Assembly (NCBI GenBank): GCA_963656085.1
Contig: CAVKHV010000009.1
Coordinates: 1 to 39,187, forward strand
DNA: 39,187 nucleotides
Source: CAVALG01 sp963656085
Lineage (GTDB): Bacteria; Bacillota; Clostridia; Oscillospirales; Acutalibacteraceae
Reading direction: 5' to 3'
A program made the translations under genes and the position numbers. The notes under the pieces were generated by a model. That model was not told the origin of the DNA and ran no database searches. It worked only from the letters and a program-made list of their open reading frames with translations. Below are positions 17,197-24,934 of this stretch, one piece after another; the first letter of the stretch is position 1, and the number at the start of each line of letters is the position of its first letter.

Positions 17197-18471
17197 ATGA
17201 AAAGTTTTTTTGAGTTTGACTCTGCGCTTTCGTCTTTGTGTGATGAAGTGCTTGAAGAGTGCCGCGAGGCGTTTGAAAGAACCGCCGAGATTACTGCGTA
17301 TAATCAGCAGCGTGTTTTGAAAGCGTTTATAGATAACGGGATAAGCGAGTCGCATTTTGCGCCCAGCACAGGCTACGGCTACGGCGACAGGGGGCGCGAC
17401 GCGCTTGAAAGAGTGTTTGCCGACTGTATGGAATGTGACTCTGCGCTTATACGCCATAATTTCGTTTCGGGAACGCACGCGCTTACGGTTATGCTGTTCG
17501 GCACACTTCGCCCGGGGGACGAAATGCTCTGCCTTACGGGCAGACCTTACGACACTCTTATAGGCGTTTTGGGAATTGACGGATTTTCGGACGGTTCGCT
17601 TGCCGATTTCGGCATAAAATACAGCGAAGTTGAGTTAGACGGCTGCGGCAAACCCGATATGCCCGAAATATTAAAGCAACTTGCGGCAAAGCGTCCGCGC
17701 ATCGCCTACATACAGCGCTCGCGCGGTTACAGTTTAAGGCCGAGCCTTACCGCCGCAGAAATTAAAGAACTTGCAAAAGCGGTAAAATCGGCATCGCCCG
17801 AAACCGTGGTTATGCTTGATAATTGTTACGGCGAATTTACAGAGTATGAAACGCCGTCCGCTTGCGGCGTGGATATAATGGCAGGCTCGCTTATTAAAAA
17901 TCCCGGCGGCGGAATTGCACCGACGGGCGGATATATATGCGGAAAAGGCGCTCTCGTAGAAAAATGCGCTTACAGGTTGACCGCGCCGGGGGTCGGTGCG
18001 GAGGTCGGCGCAACGCTTGGGCATACACGTGAACTTTTCATGGGGCTGTTTAATGCGCCGCACGTTGTGGGCGAAGCTGTTAAAACAGCAATTTTCGCTT
18101 CTGCACTGTTTAAACGCTTGGGGTTTGAAGTAACGCCCGAGCCGCAGGAGGCGCGCGCCGATATCATTCAGTGCATAAAACTTAAAAACTCACGTAATCT
18201 TGAGGAATTCTGCAAAGGATTGCAAAGCGGTGCCCCGATAGACGCGAATGTTGTACCCGAAGCGTGGGATATGCCGGGATATGACTCTAAGGTGATTATG
18301 GCGGCAGGGGCGTTCACGGGCGGCTCGTCAATAGAACTTTCAGCCGACGCGCCGCTGCGCGAGCCTTTTGCCGTCTGGATGCAGGGCGGGCTGAATTTTG
18401 ACAGCGCCAAAATAGGCGTTATGAAAGCGGCTCAAAATATGCTCGGTACGGGGCTTATCTCGTTAGGCTGA
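17197..18471 (+). CDS. PLP-dependent methionine gamma-lyase-like protein (YnbB/aluminium-resistance family)
   Basis: This 424-residue fold-type I PLP protein matches the family annotated as aluminium resistance protein or methionine gamma-lyase-like (YnbB). Recognisable parts are STGYGYGDRGRDALERVFA near 55, FVSGTHALTVMLFGTLRPGDE near 90, YIQRSRGYS, LDNCYGEFTE, and the likely Schiff-base Lys234 in AGSLIKNPGGGIAPTGGY. Its biochemical reaction is not established and the aluminium name is historical. It starts 3 bases after the GNAT gene, suggesting a common transcript. Confidence 0.87.
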   Translation: MKSFFEFDSALSSLCDEVLEECREAFERTAEITAYNQQRVLKAFIDNGISESHFAPSTGYGYGDRGRDALERVFADCMECDSALIRHNFVSGTHALTVMLFGTLRPGDEMLCLTGRPYDTLIGVLGIDGFSDGSLADFGIKYSEVELDGCGKPDMPEILKQLAAKRPRIAYIQRSRGYSLRPSLTAAEIKELAKAVKSASPETVVMLDNCYGEFTEYETPSACGVDIMAGSLIKNPGGGIAPTGGYICGKGALVEKCAYRLTAPGVGAEVGATLGHTRELFMGLFNAPHVVGEAVKTAIFASALFKRLGFEVTPEPQEARADIIQCIKLKNSRNLEEFCKGLQSGAPIDANVVPEAWDMPGYDSKVIMAAGAFTGGSSIELSADAPLREPFAVWMQGGLNFDSAKIGVMKAAQNMLGTGLISLG

Positions 18472-18523
18472 CCCTTTCAGACCTTAAACGACTTGGTTAA
18501 TTTGATTTTCGGGGGATGAAAAT

Positions 18524-19429
18524 ATGATATATACTCTTACTCTTAATCCGGCGCTCGATTATGTTCTAACTCTGAATTCGTTTTGCGAGGGCGCAGTAAA
18601 CCGTTCGGTGGGCGAGCGGTTTGTCCCCGGCGGAAAAGGACTTAATGTATCCATAATGCTATCCCGTTTCGGCGTCGATAACAGGGCGATAAGCGTCTGC
18701 GGCGGCAAAAACGGCGAGAAATTGGATGAACTTTTAAAACAGGAAGGCTGCAGCGCCGATTTTCTCCACCTGCTTTACGGCGAAACGAGGATAAACGTTA
18801 AACTGCGTACCGGCAGAGAAACCGAGATAAACACCCCCGGTCCCAGAATAACCGTGGCTGAGTGCGATATGATACTGCGGAAAATAGATATGCTGACAAA
18901 AAACGATATTTTGGTGGTTTCGGGCAGTTTGCCGCGCTGTGATGATGACCGTATGTTTGAAAATATACTCACCGTCGCCGGCGAAAACGGTACGGCACTT
19001 GTTATTGACTGCGCCGAAGATTATCTTAAAACCTCGCTCAAATACACTCCGTCGCTTGTAAAGCCGAATAACATTGAACTCGGCGAACTCTACGGCGTAG
19101 AAATAGACTGCCTTAACGACTGTATCGACTATTCAAAACGGCTGCTGGAGGACGGTGCTTTAAGCGTGCTGTGTTCCTGCGGCGAAAAAGGGGCGGTATA
19201 CCTTTCCCAAAGGGGCGAAGTATTTGCACAACCCGCATTTAAGGGCAGGGCGGTCGGCAGCGTCGGTGCAGGCGACGCGCTGCTTGCAGGATTTCTTGCC
19301 GCACGCTATAACGGTTACAACAACCGCGAATCGCTTAAATTTGCGGTCGCCACGGGCTGCGCCACCGCCTTCAGCGATTGGCTTGCAGAACCGGAAGATG
19401 TCCGCGCAATACTGCAAATGCAGGGTTAA
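18524..19429 (+). CDS. fruK: 1-phosphofructokinase family sugar kinase
   Basis: The 301-residue protein is a PfkB/ribokinase-fold kinase of the FruK type, which phosphorylates fructose-1-phosphate to the bisphosphate. It has MIYTLTLNPALDYVL at the N-terminus, VPGGKGLNVSIMLSRFG near 37-52, KPNNIELGELYG, and the catalytic GAGDALLAGFLAA near 248-260 with its general-base aspartate. GGGGGATG (18511-18518) precedes the ATG. No fructose PTS or FruR gene is adjacent, so tagatose-6-phosphate or another hexose phosphate kinase activity remains possible. Confidence 0.85.
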   Translation: MIYTLTLNPALDYVLTLNSFCEGAVNRSVGERFVPGGKGLNVSIMLSRFGVDNRAISVCGGKNGEKLDELLKQEGCSADFLHLLYGETRINVKLRTGRETEINTPGPRITVAECDMILRKIDMLTKNDILVVSGSLPRCDDDRMFENILTVAGENGTALVIDCAEDYLKTSLKYTPSLVKPNNIELGELYGVEIDCLNDCIDYSKRLLEDGALSVLCSCGEKGAVYLSQRGEVFAQPAFKGRAVGSVGAGDALLAGFLAARYNGYNNRESLKFAVATGCATAFSDWLAEPEDVRAILQMQG

Positions 19430-19518
19430 TAAAGGCTTGACTGCCTTCGGCATAAATTAAAAATCGGCATCCGCGGCACATATTAGATGTTAGACCGTGG
19501 TAACGGTAGATCAATAAT

Positions 19519-19541
19519 AGCCGGTGAACGGTTTTTATTTT
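19519..19541 (+). terminator. Possible weak terminator downstream of fruK
   Basis: AGCCG (19519-19523) can pair with CGGTT (19529-19533), 5 bp with one G-U pair, followed by TTTATTTT. It lies 90 bases past the fruK stop and is weak. The rest of 19430-19567 shows no gene or other clear signal. Confidence 0.3.
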
Positions 19542-19567
19542 AAAATATCCAAAAAGCGTTTTTATAC

Positions 19568-19596
19568 TTGACAATCGGCGATATTTGCGTTAGTAT
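19568..19596 (+). promoter_or_regulatory. Promoter of tRNA-Ala
   Basis: TTGACA (19568-19573), a 17-bp spacer and TAGTAT (19591-19596) form a good sigma-A promoter. Transcription would start near 19603, leaving a leader of about 77 nt before the tRNA. Confidence 0.7.
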
Positions 19597-19631
19597 AAAA
19601 CACAGCGGAATTAAAGAACTCCGTTATATCG

Positions 19632-19657
19632 GGCTGACGGGGCAGAACCGTCGCGCC
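19632..19657 (+). repeat. Copy A of a recurring intergenic hairpin
   Basis: GACGG (19636-19640) pairs with CCGTC (19648-19652) around the loop GGCAGAA, extended by a T-G pair and an outer GGC (19632-19634) with GCC (19655-19657), leaving C19654 bulged. It lies between the tRNA promoter and the tRNA, so it should be part of the precursor 5' leader. Confidence 0.65.
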
Positions 19658-19679
19658 GTAAGCAAAATTTAAAATAATC

Positions 19680-19755
19680 GGGGGCGTAGCTCATCTGGGA
19701 GAGCGCTACATTCGCATTGTAGAGGTAGTGAGTTCGAGTCTCATCGTCTCCACCA
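19680..19755 (+). tRNA. tRNA-Ala, anticodon CGC
   Basis: A full 76-nt cloverleaf can be drawn. The acceptor GGGGGCG (19680-19686) pairs with CGTCTCC (19745-19751) with two G-U pairs; the D-stem is GCTC/GAGC; the anticodon stem CTACA/TGTAG holds the loop TTCGCAT with anticodon CGC; the T-arm is GTGAG-TTCGAGT-CTCAT. A73 and CCA are encoded. The G3-U70 pair, the classic identity mark of alanine tRNA, is present, confirming the assignment. The gene has its own promoter and a strong terminator. Confidence 0.96.
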
Positions 19756-19759
19756 CCGA

Positions 19760-19795
19760 CCCCACATAACAATTCGATATGTTATGTGGGGATTT
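19760..19795 (+). terminator. Terminator after tRNA-Ala
   Basis: CCCCACATAAC (19760-19770) pairs perfectly with GTTATGTGGGG (19781-19791) around a 10-base loop, followed by ATTTATTT. It lies 5 bases after the tRNA CCA end. Confidence 0.88.
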
Positions 19796-19826
19796 ATTTA
19801 CGTAAAAAGAACGGATAACAACAGGT

Positions 19827-21050
19827 ATGGATAATACAAAGAAAAATTTTATTTGGAATATGGTGGGCGCAACCGTCAATGCCGTTACGTCACTGTTTTT
19901 TTTGATTATTGTAACGCGAACAAACGGAACAAACATTGCAGGAATTTTTACTTTTGGATTCTCACTTGCGTGTATGTTCCAGGTTATATCCAACTATGCG
20001 GGCAGAGCGTATCAGGTAACCAACAATGATGACATTATAACGGACAGTGATTTTGTTTACAATCGGATATCGTCTTGTCTGCTTATGCTTGTTACGGTGT
20101 TGGTCTATTTGCTTATTAAAGGGTATGACAGCACTAAAAACGCCGTAATACTTTTGTTTGTTGTATATAGAATTATAGAATCATTTACCGATGTTATGTA
20201 CGGCGTGGTTCAAAAACACGACGAACTGTATAAAGTCGGTATATCTCTGTTTTTAAAGGGTGCTGTGGGCACAATTGTCTTTTTTGCCACCGACCTGTTG
20301 ACCGGGGACGTTATACTTTCAATCCTCAGTTTGCTGCCCGTCAGTCTGCTGATAACCGCCTTTTATGACTACCGCAATTTTAAACGCTTTTACAAAAGAG
20401 AAAGATATAATCTCCGAAAAAATATTGATTTATTTAAGTTGGGTTTCTTTGTGTTTGCTTTTACATTTTTAACGCAGTTTATTTTAAACGCGCCGAAGTA
20501 TGCAATCGACGATTACGCAACAAATGAAATGCAAACCGTTTACGGTATTATTTCTATGCCGATTTCAGTTATAATTTTGTGCAGTCAATTTATAATACAT
20601 CCCCTGCTTGTTAAATTTGCCGAGTTAATAAAAACAGGTGAATATAAACAACTGTTGAAACTAAGTGCAAAGATGGCGGTTGCCATTTCGGCAATCGGCA
20701 TTTTGGGTGTCATAGCCGCTTATTTTCTTGGAGTTCCGATTTTTGAACTCGTATACGGAATCAATCTTAAAAACTATCGCCTGCCGCTTTTGGTAATAAT
20801 AGTAGGTTCAACTTTTTTCGGCATTTCTTTTATGGTTTCAAACATTTTAACGGCAATGCGAAAAACATTTGCACAAATGATTTTTTATGTAATTTGCAGT
20901 GTGTTAATTTTGTTCTTGTCTAAGTATATGGTAATTAAATACGGCGTGCTCGGAGGCACGGTTTCCTTTGCCTTTACAATACTGATGCTGTGTATTTTAT
21001 ATATAGGCTATTTTTTGATTTTAATAAGGAGATGTGTAAAAAATGGTTGA
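19827..21050 (+). CDS. Polysaccharide flippase (Wzx-like, MATE/MVF superfamily)
   Basis: This 407-residue, very hydrophobic protein has about 12 predicted membrane segments and starts NFIWNMVGATVNAVTSLFFLIIVTR, typical of oligosaccharide flippases (PST/RfbX type). Such proteins move undecaprenyl-linked glycan units across the membrane. It overlaps the first GT2 gene by 8 nt and leads a three-gene glycan module. The ribosome binding site is weak (ACAGGT next to ATG). Bases are richer in A+T than in upstream genes, a hint of horizontal origin. The glycan product is unknown, and no polymerase gene accompanies it. Confidence 0.85.
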   Translation: MDNTKKNFIWNMVGATVNAVTSLFFLIIVTRTNGTNIAGIFTFGFSLACMFQVISNYAGRAYQVTNNDDIITDSDFVYNRISSCLLMLVTVLVYLLIKGYDSTKNAVILLFVVYRIIESFTDVMYGVVQKHDELYKVGISLFLKGAVGTIVFFATDLLTGDVILSILSLLPVSLLITAFYDYRNFKRFYKRERYNLRKNIDLFKLGFFVFAFTFLTQFILNAPKYAIDDYATNEMQTVYGIISMPISVIILCSQFIIHPLLVKFAELIKTGEYKQLLKLSAKMAVAISAIGILGVIAAYFLGVPIFELVYGINLKNYRLPLLVIIVGSTFFGISFMVSNILTAMRKTFAQMIFYVICSVLILFLSKYMVIKYGVLGGTVSFAFTILMLCILYIGYFLILIRRCVKNG

Positions 21051-22002
21051 TATATCTGTAATAGTTCCGGTGTATAATGCCGAAAATTTTTTGGATAGAT
21101 GTGTGCAAAGCATTTTAAATCAGTCGTTCGCTAATTTTGAGTTGATTTTGATAGATGACGGTTCTACCGATAATTCTTTGCAGATTATAAAAAAATATGA
21201 AAGCGTGGACAAAAGAGTAAGGGGGTTTTCCAACGAAAACAGCGGACCTGCGTTGACCAGAAATTTCGGAATAGAAAAATCCCGCGCCGATTATGTAATG
21301 TTTATAGACAGCGATGATTACATTGATGCAGGTTATTTGCAGAATTATTTTAACGCAATTAAGGATCGCGGCGATGATTTGATAATAGGCGGATATAAAC
21401 GGGTTATAGGTGATAAAACAAAATTTGTTTTAAAACTCAAAAATGACGAATTTTCCAAATATGTTGTCACTGCGCCGTATTGTAGAATAATCAGTAAAAA
21501 GTTCTTGAACGATAATAACATTCGCTTCTTGGATACCAACAGCAGTGAAGATGTCTATTTTAACTTAATGATATATAATAAAACAAATAAAATAAGCATA
21601 ATTAACGATGTAGGATACAATTATTTCTATAATAAAGATTCGATTTCAAACACAGCGCACAAGGGTTTTAAAAAAGATATTAAAATTATTGAACTGCTTG
21701 ACCTAATAAATGTTAATGAGAGTTACAATTTAGAGTTGAATCGATATTTCATAATCCGTTATGTAATATGGTACTTGCTGTATTCGGGCAGAACTGCATC
21801 AGCCGAGAGTTTTAAATGTGAATATAAGCGACTTTTCGGTTGGTTGGCGGATAACATTCCTGATTATAAAAAGAATAAATATTTATCTTTCTTCACTCCG
21901 AAAGGTGACCCGTTTAAATACAGGATGATAATAAATGTATTTATGATTTTGTGTAAAACAAATTTGATAGGTGCTTTTTCAAAAGTTTACTGCAAAGGAT
22001 AA
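21043..22002 (+). CDS. Family 2 glycosyltransferase
   Basis: The 319-residue protein has a GT-A domain: VSVIVPVYNAE-like start (ISVIVPVYNAENFLDRCVQSIL), LILIDDGSTDNS near 35-46, and FIDSDDYID near 88-96 with the metal-binding DSDD motif. The remaining 200 residues are specific and A+T-rich. It should transfer a sugar from a nucleotide donor onto a lipid-linked or wall glycan at the inner membrane face. AAGGAGATG (21027-21035) lies before the ATG. Donor and acceptor cannot be read from sequence. A second GT2 gene follows after 5 bases. Confidence 0.9.
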   Translation: MVDISVIVPVYNAENFLDRCVQSILNQSFANFELILIDDGSTDNSLQIIKKYESVDKRVRGFSNENSGPALTRNFGIEKSRADYVMFIDSDDYIDAGYLQNYFNAIKDRGDDLIIGGYKRVIGDKTKFVLKLKNDEFSKYVVTAPYCRIISKKFLNDNNIRFLDTNSSEDVYFNLMIYNKTNKISIINDVGYNYFYNKDSISNTAHKGFKKDIKIIELLDLINVNESYNLELNRYFIIRYVIWYLLYSGRTASAESFKCEYKRLFGWLADNIPDYKKNKYLSFFTPKGDPFKYRMIINVFMILCKTNLIGAFSKVYCKG

Positions 22003-22007
22003 GAAAA

Positions 22008-22991
22008 ATGATGGATAAGATTACCGTAATTGTTCCGGTTTACAACGCAGAAAAATTTATAACCAAGTGCGTTAAAAGTGTGCTTACCCAAACATATGAA
22101 AATATCGAACTAATATTGGTGGATGACGGTTCAAAAGACAATTCTCTGGATGTTTTAAAGCATCTTGAAAGTTGTTATCCCGATATCATTAAAGTCTTTT
22201 CACAAGAAAATAAGGGCAAGGAAGCAGCGCGAAACTTCGGTATTGATAATGCAGCCGGTAAATATCTTGCGTTTTTAGACAGTGATGATTGGATAGATGA
22301 GGACTACATAGAAGTTCTTTATGCCGCAGCTCAAAACAGTGATATTGTTGTTTCAGGGTACAAGAGATATTCCAATGATTACATATTTCAATATGCAAGT
22401 GTACCGACCGAAAATGAATGGGCGAAATTTAAATACTGCTCAACCGCCGGGAAAATGTATTCGGCTGAATTTGTTAATAAAAATCATTTGAGATATAAGA
22501 AGTTTAATTTTGGTGAGGATGCTTATTTCAGCGTTTATGCTTATTCACTAACAAATAGAGTTTCTGTGGTTCCGTATGCCGGATATTGTAATTATGAAAA
22601 TATTTTGTCTGTTACGAACATACAAAAATATGATGAGAAAAATTTGATGAGTATTGTCATCAAAGACTTGGATAATGCGATTTCAGGAACTAATCTGGGT
22701 GATATAGATAAAAAGTTGTTATCCTACTTTTATATCAAAACCTTGGTTTTGGACACCTTTTTGCATAAGGACTATGTAGATTGCAAATATTTGACGAATG
22801 AATTTAAAGAGAATGTCTCCTGGTATAAATCAGTTCTTACTAAAATGAACCTTAAATTTAAACTCCGCTTTCAAAAAGGTGAAAACGGAAAGGTCAACTT
22901 TATTGTCAATGTTTTTATTGCGGCATATAAACTTCACTGCGTTGCAATTCTTATGTGGCTGTTGAAAAAAGTTAAATTGAAGTTGATGTAA
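22008..22991 (+). CDS. Family 2 glycosyltransferase
   Basis: This 327-residue GT2 protein shows ITVIVPVYNAEKFITKCVKSVL, LILVDDGSKDNS near 36-47 and FLDSDDWIDEDY near 90-101, so the nucleotide-sugar and metal sites are complete. It closely parallels the upstream GT2 in size and layout, including VSGYKRY against IGGYKRV and F-G/S-EDAYF against SSEDVYF, suggesting duplication and divergence. AAAGGA (21994-21999) serves ATG 22008 or the adjacent ATG 22011. It is the last gene of the A+T-rich module and is followed by a strong terminator. Confidence 0.9.
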   Translation: MMDKITVIVPVYNAEKFITKCVKSVLTQTYENIELILVDDGSKDNSLDVLKHLESCYPDIIKVFSQENKGKEAARNFGIDNAAGKYLAFLDSDDWIDEDYIEVLYAAAQNSDIVVSGYKRYSNDYIFQYASVPTENEWAKFKYCSTAGKMYSAEFVNKNHLRYKKFNFGEDAYFSVYAYSLTNRVSVVPYAGYCNYENILSVTNIQKYDEKNLMSIVIKDLDNAISGTNLGDIDKKLLSYFYIKTLVLDTFLHKDYVDCKYLTNEFKENVSWYKSVLTKMNLKFKLRFQKGENGKVNFIVNVFIAAYKLHCVAILMWLLKKVKLKLM

Positions 22992-23003
22992 AATAAATTG
23001 TGT

Positions 23004-23050
23004 TTAAAAGCACCCACGGAAAGATGACTGCTTGAAGTGGGTGCTTTTAA
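23004..23050. terminator. Bidirectional terminator between converging genes
   Basis: TTAAAAGCACCCAC (23004-23017) pairs perfectly with GTGGGTGCTTTTAA (23037-23050), a 14-bp stem with a 19-base loop. A and T runs on the two flanks let it act in both directions, ending the glycosyltransferase mRNA (+) and the collagen-like mRNA (-), whose stop lies 14 bases away. Confidence 0.85.
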
Positions 23051-23063
23051 ATATCTATTTGCC

Positions 23064-24086
23064 TTACGGTGCGGTATAGTCTACGCCGTATTCGATCCAC
23101 CGAACGTAAACCGAGGTGCGCGCTCCGCCCGCCGAAATGAACGAATTGACTTCACACAGCGACCAAAGGTTTGTAGCAGGGTCCTGTTGACGGATCTTTA
23201 TGCTGTGCGTTTCCTGCGACTGGCTGTAAACGATTTCATCCAGCACAGTGCGTGCGGCAACCTTCGTGCTGTCAAATGTTTGTGCCTCAACCGATCCGCT
23301 GTTATAAATTGAAGTGCGGCGTATGTCCGCCAAAATCGGAACGGAGGTGTCCTTTGCCGCAACCGTTATCCTCACGGTGGTCGATGACGTTGTCTGATAC
23401 GTCAGTATCAGATTTTCAAGCGGAACTGCGAGGGTGCTGTTTACGGTTGATATATTTGTGTGATATTCGGTGTACGGTGCAAAAAGATTCGGCGTGGTTA
23501 TATCACTTCCTGTGGTTTTAAAATTCAATTTGTAACTTATAGGCGTGTTTTCGGCAACGGTTATTTCGGGCGTTTCGCCGGTGTCGCCCTTGGGACCTTG
23601 TTCGCCCTGTTCACCTTTTTCGCCGGTGTCGCCTTTTTCACCCTGAACCCCTTGGTCGCCTTTGTCGCCCTTGGGTCCCTGTATGCCCTGTTCGCCTTTT
23701 TCACCGGTATCGCCTTTTTCACCGGTATCGCCTTTTTCACCCTGAACCCCTTGGTCGCCTTTATCGCCCTTGGGGCCTTGTTCGCCTTGCTCACCTTTTT
23801 CACCGGTGTCACCTTTATCGCCTTTAGGCCCTTGTATACCTTGTTCGCCTTGCGCGCCGGGGCAACCCTTGTCGCCCTGCACGCCCTGCGGGCCTACCTC
23901 TCCCTGAGGTCCTTGCTCACCTATAGGTCCCTGCTCGCCTATTGGTCCGCGCTCGCCTTTTTCGCCGCGTTCGCCTTTTGGCCCCATAGGTCCCTGCGGT
24001 CCCTGAATGGTAACATATGTTCCGCATTCATCGGGTTGGGGTTGGCAGTTGTTCCGTCTGCTGAAATTGCCTGTGCAGTAGTTCAT
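23064..24086 (-). CDS. Collagen-like repeat protein
   Basis: The 340-residue protein has a short cysteine-containing N-terminus (residues 1-28, with Cys4, Cys14 and Cys21), 48 uninterrupted Gly-X-Y triplets (29-172) rich in GEK, GDK, GEQ, GDT and GPK, and a C-terminal domain of about 168 residues that may drive trimer formation, as in BclA-type proteins. Collagen-like triple helices of this kind occur on bacterial surfaces and spores. No signal peptide or wall anchor is visible. AAGGAG lies 9 bases before the ATG at 24086; an in-frame GTG 9 codons earlier was rejected. A TATAAT box (24143-24148, minus) lies upstream without a good -35. Confidence 0.85.
   Translation of the reverse strand: MNYCTGNFSRRNNCQPQPDECGTYVTIQGPQGPMGPKGERGEKGERGPIGEQGPIGEQGPQGEVGPQGVQGDKGCPGAQGEQGIQGPKGDKGDTGEKGEQGEQGPKGDKGDQGVQGEKGDTGEKGDTGEKGEQGIQGPKGDKGDQGVQGEKGDTGEKGEQGEQGPKGDTGETPEITVAENTPISYKLNFKTTGSDITTPNLFAPYTEYHTNISTVNSTLAVPLENLILTYQTTSSTTVRITVAAKDTSVPILADIRRTSIYNSGSVEAQTFDSTKVAARTVLDEIVYSQSQETHSIKIRQQDPATNLWSLCEVNSFISAGGARTSVYVRWIEYGVDYTAP
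23571..24002 (-). repeat. DNA repeat tract encoding Gly-X-Y triplets
   Basis: This 432-bp tract encodes 48 triplets and is internally repetitive in DNA as well as protein. An 18-bp unit (TTCACCGGTATCGCCTTT on the + strand) occurs twice in direct tandem near 23699-23734, and a longer block encoding GDK-GDQ-GVQ-GEK-GDT-GEK recurs with a period of 99 bp. Such tracts change length by slippage or recombination. Confidence 0.85.
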
Positions 24087-24189
24087 ATTACAACTCTCCT
24101 TGTGCCTGAGCACGCTCGTTCTGACTTATAGCGGTGCTTTCTATTATACTATTCGGAAAGTTGAAAATTTGCGATGTTTTATCCCGTTT

Positions 24190-24203
24190 TTTGCCCGGGC
24201 AAA
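24190..24203. other. Perfect 14-bp palindrome
   Basis: TTTGCCCGGGCAAA is exactly self-complementary and lies in the 164-base gap between the acetyltransferase gene and the collagen-like gene, both on the minus strand. It could be an operator for the collagen-like gene, about 40 bases beyond its TATAAT box, or part of the end of the acetyltransferase mRNA. The adjoining bases CCGTC give a partial resemblance to the recurring hairpin family. Confidence 0.35.
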
Positions 24204-24250
24204 CCGTCTCAGTAACCGCACTGCGGCGCTCTGATTATCGGGCGGGCGTG

Positions 24251-24919
24251 CTATTTTGCCGCTTTTCGCGCCGAAATCGGAATTTCGTTTTTAACATATG
24301 TTTCCCACACATTTATGCGGTCATTTTCATCAATTCGGCGGATAACCCTTGCCGGTACGCCTGCAACGATGCTGTTCGGCGGAACATCGCGGCTAACCAC
24401 CGCGCCGGCGGCAACGATGCTGTTTTCGCCTATCGTCACACCGCCGCAAACCGTTGCGCCGGAACATATCCAACAACCGTCTTTAACGGTTATGGGCGAA
24501 GCATATTCAAGGTCGTGATTACCGTCGGGGTAATCGGCGGGCAGACGCTCCTCCGCCAAAAACGGGTGGTTGGGTGTGGCAAGCGTCACATTTGCCCCGA
24601 CCCATACGCCGTTGCCGAAAGTTATCGGCGCAATGTCAAGAAAGGTGCAATTATAATTAACAAAGCATCCTTCACCGACAATGATGTTTACGCCGTATTC
24701 GCAGTAAAACGGTGCAAAAACACCGAAACCTTTACCTTTTGCCGACGGCACCAATTTTTCAAGCGCACGCTGTTTTGCCTTTACACGGCGTACCGAGATC
24801 CTGTTGAACCTGTGGCAGCGCGCCATACCGTCAAGGTGCTGTTTTTCGATGTCCTTGCTTGCCGAATTGTAGAGTTTGCCCTCTACCATACGGTCCCAAT
24901 CGCTGATATTATTATACAT
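24251..24919 (-). CDS. Sugar O-acetyltransferase (maltose/galactoside acetyltransferase type)
   Basis: The 222-residue protein is a left-handed beta-helix acetyltransferase of the Maa/LacA type. It starts with the Mac domain (WDRMVEGKLYNSASKDIEKQH), then hexapeptide repeats from about 70 to 190, including the catalytic histidine in ATPNHPFLAEER and the end motif NSIVAAGAVVSRDVPPNSIVAGVPARVIR. It moves acetyl from acetyl-CoA to a sugar hydroxyl in the cytoplasm. I chose the second ATG (24919) because GGAGG lies 7 bases before it; the first ATG, 6 bases earlier, is too close. It follows the MATE gene by 15 bases, so the two form an operon. Confidence 0.92.
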   Translation of the reverse strand: MYNNISDWDRMVEGKLYNSASKDIEKQHLDGMARCHRFNRISVRRVKAKQRALEKLVPSAKGKGFGVFAPFYCEYGVNIIVGEGCFVNYNCTFLDIAPITFGNGVWVGANVTLATPNHPFLAEERLPADYPDGNHDLEYASPITVKDGCWICSGATVCGGVTIGENSIVAAGAVVSRDVPPNSIVAGVPARVIRRIDENDRINVWETYVKNEIPISARKAAK

Positions 24920-24934
24920 TTTCATTCCTCCGTT

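Noticed and set aside
19430..19470. Possible promoter TTGACT after the fruK stop
   Set aside because: The only -10 candidate is poor and at the wrong distance; the better promoter at 19568-19596 accounts for the tRNA.
19740..23060. Genomic island with attachment sites at tRNA-Ala
   Set aside because: I looked for a second copy of the tRNA 3' end near the end of the A+T-rich module and found none, and there is no integrase gene.
23571..24002. Regular short DNA repeats that could suggest a CRISPR array
   Set aside because: The repeats have no unique spacers of constant length and are fully explained by Gly-X-Y codons in the minus-strand gene.
23460..24131. Open + strand frame of 223 codons opposite the collagen-like gene
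   Set aside because: It is low-complexity antisense of the triplet repeats and has no ribosome binding site; the minus frame has a clear collagen pattern.
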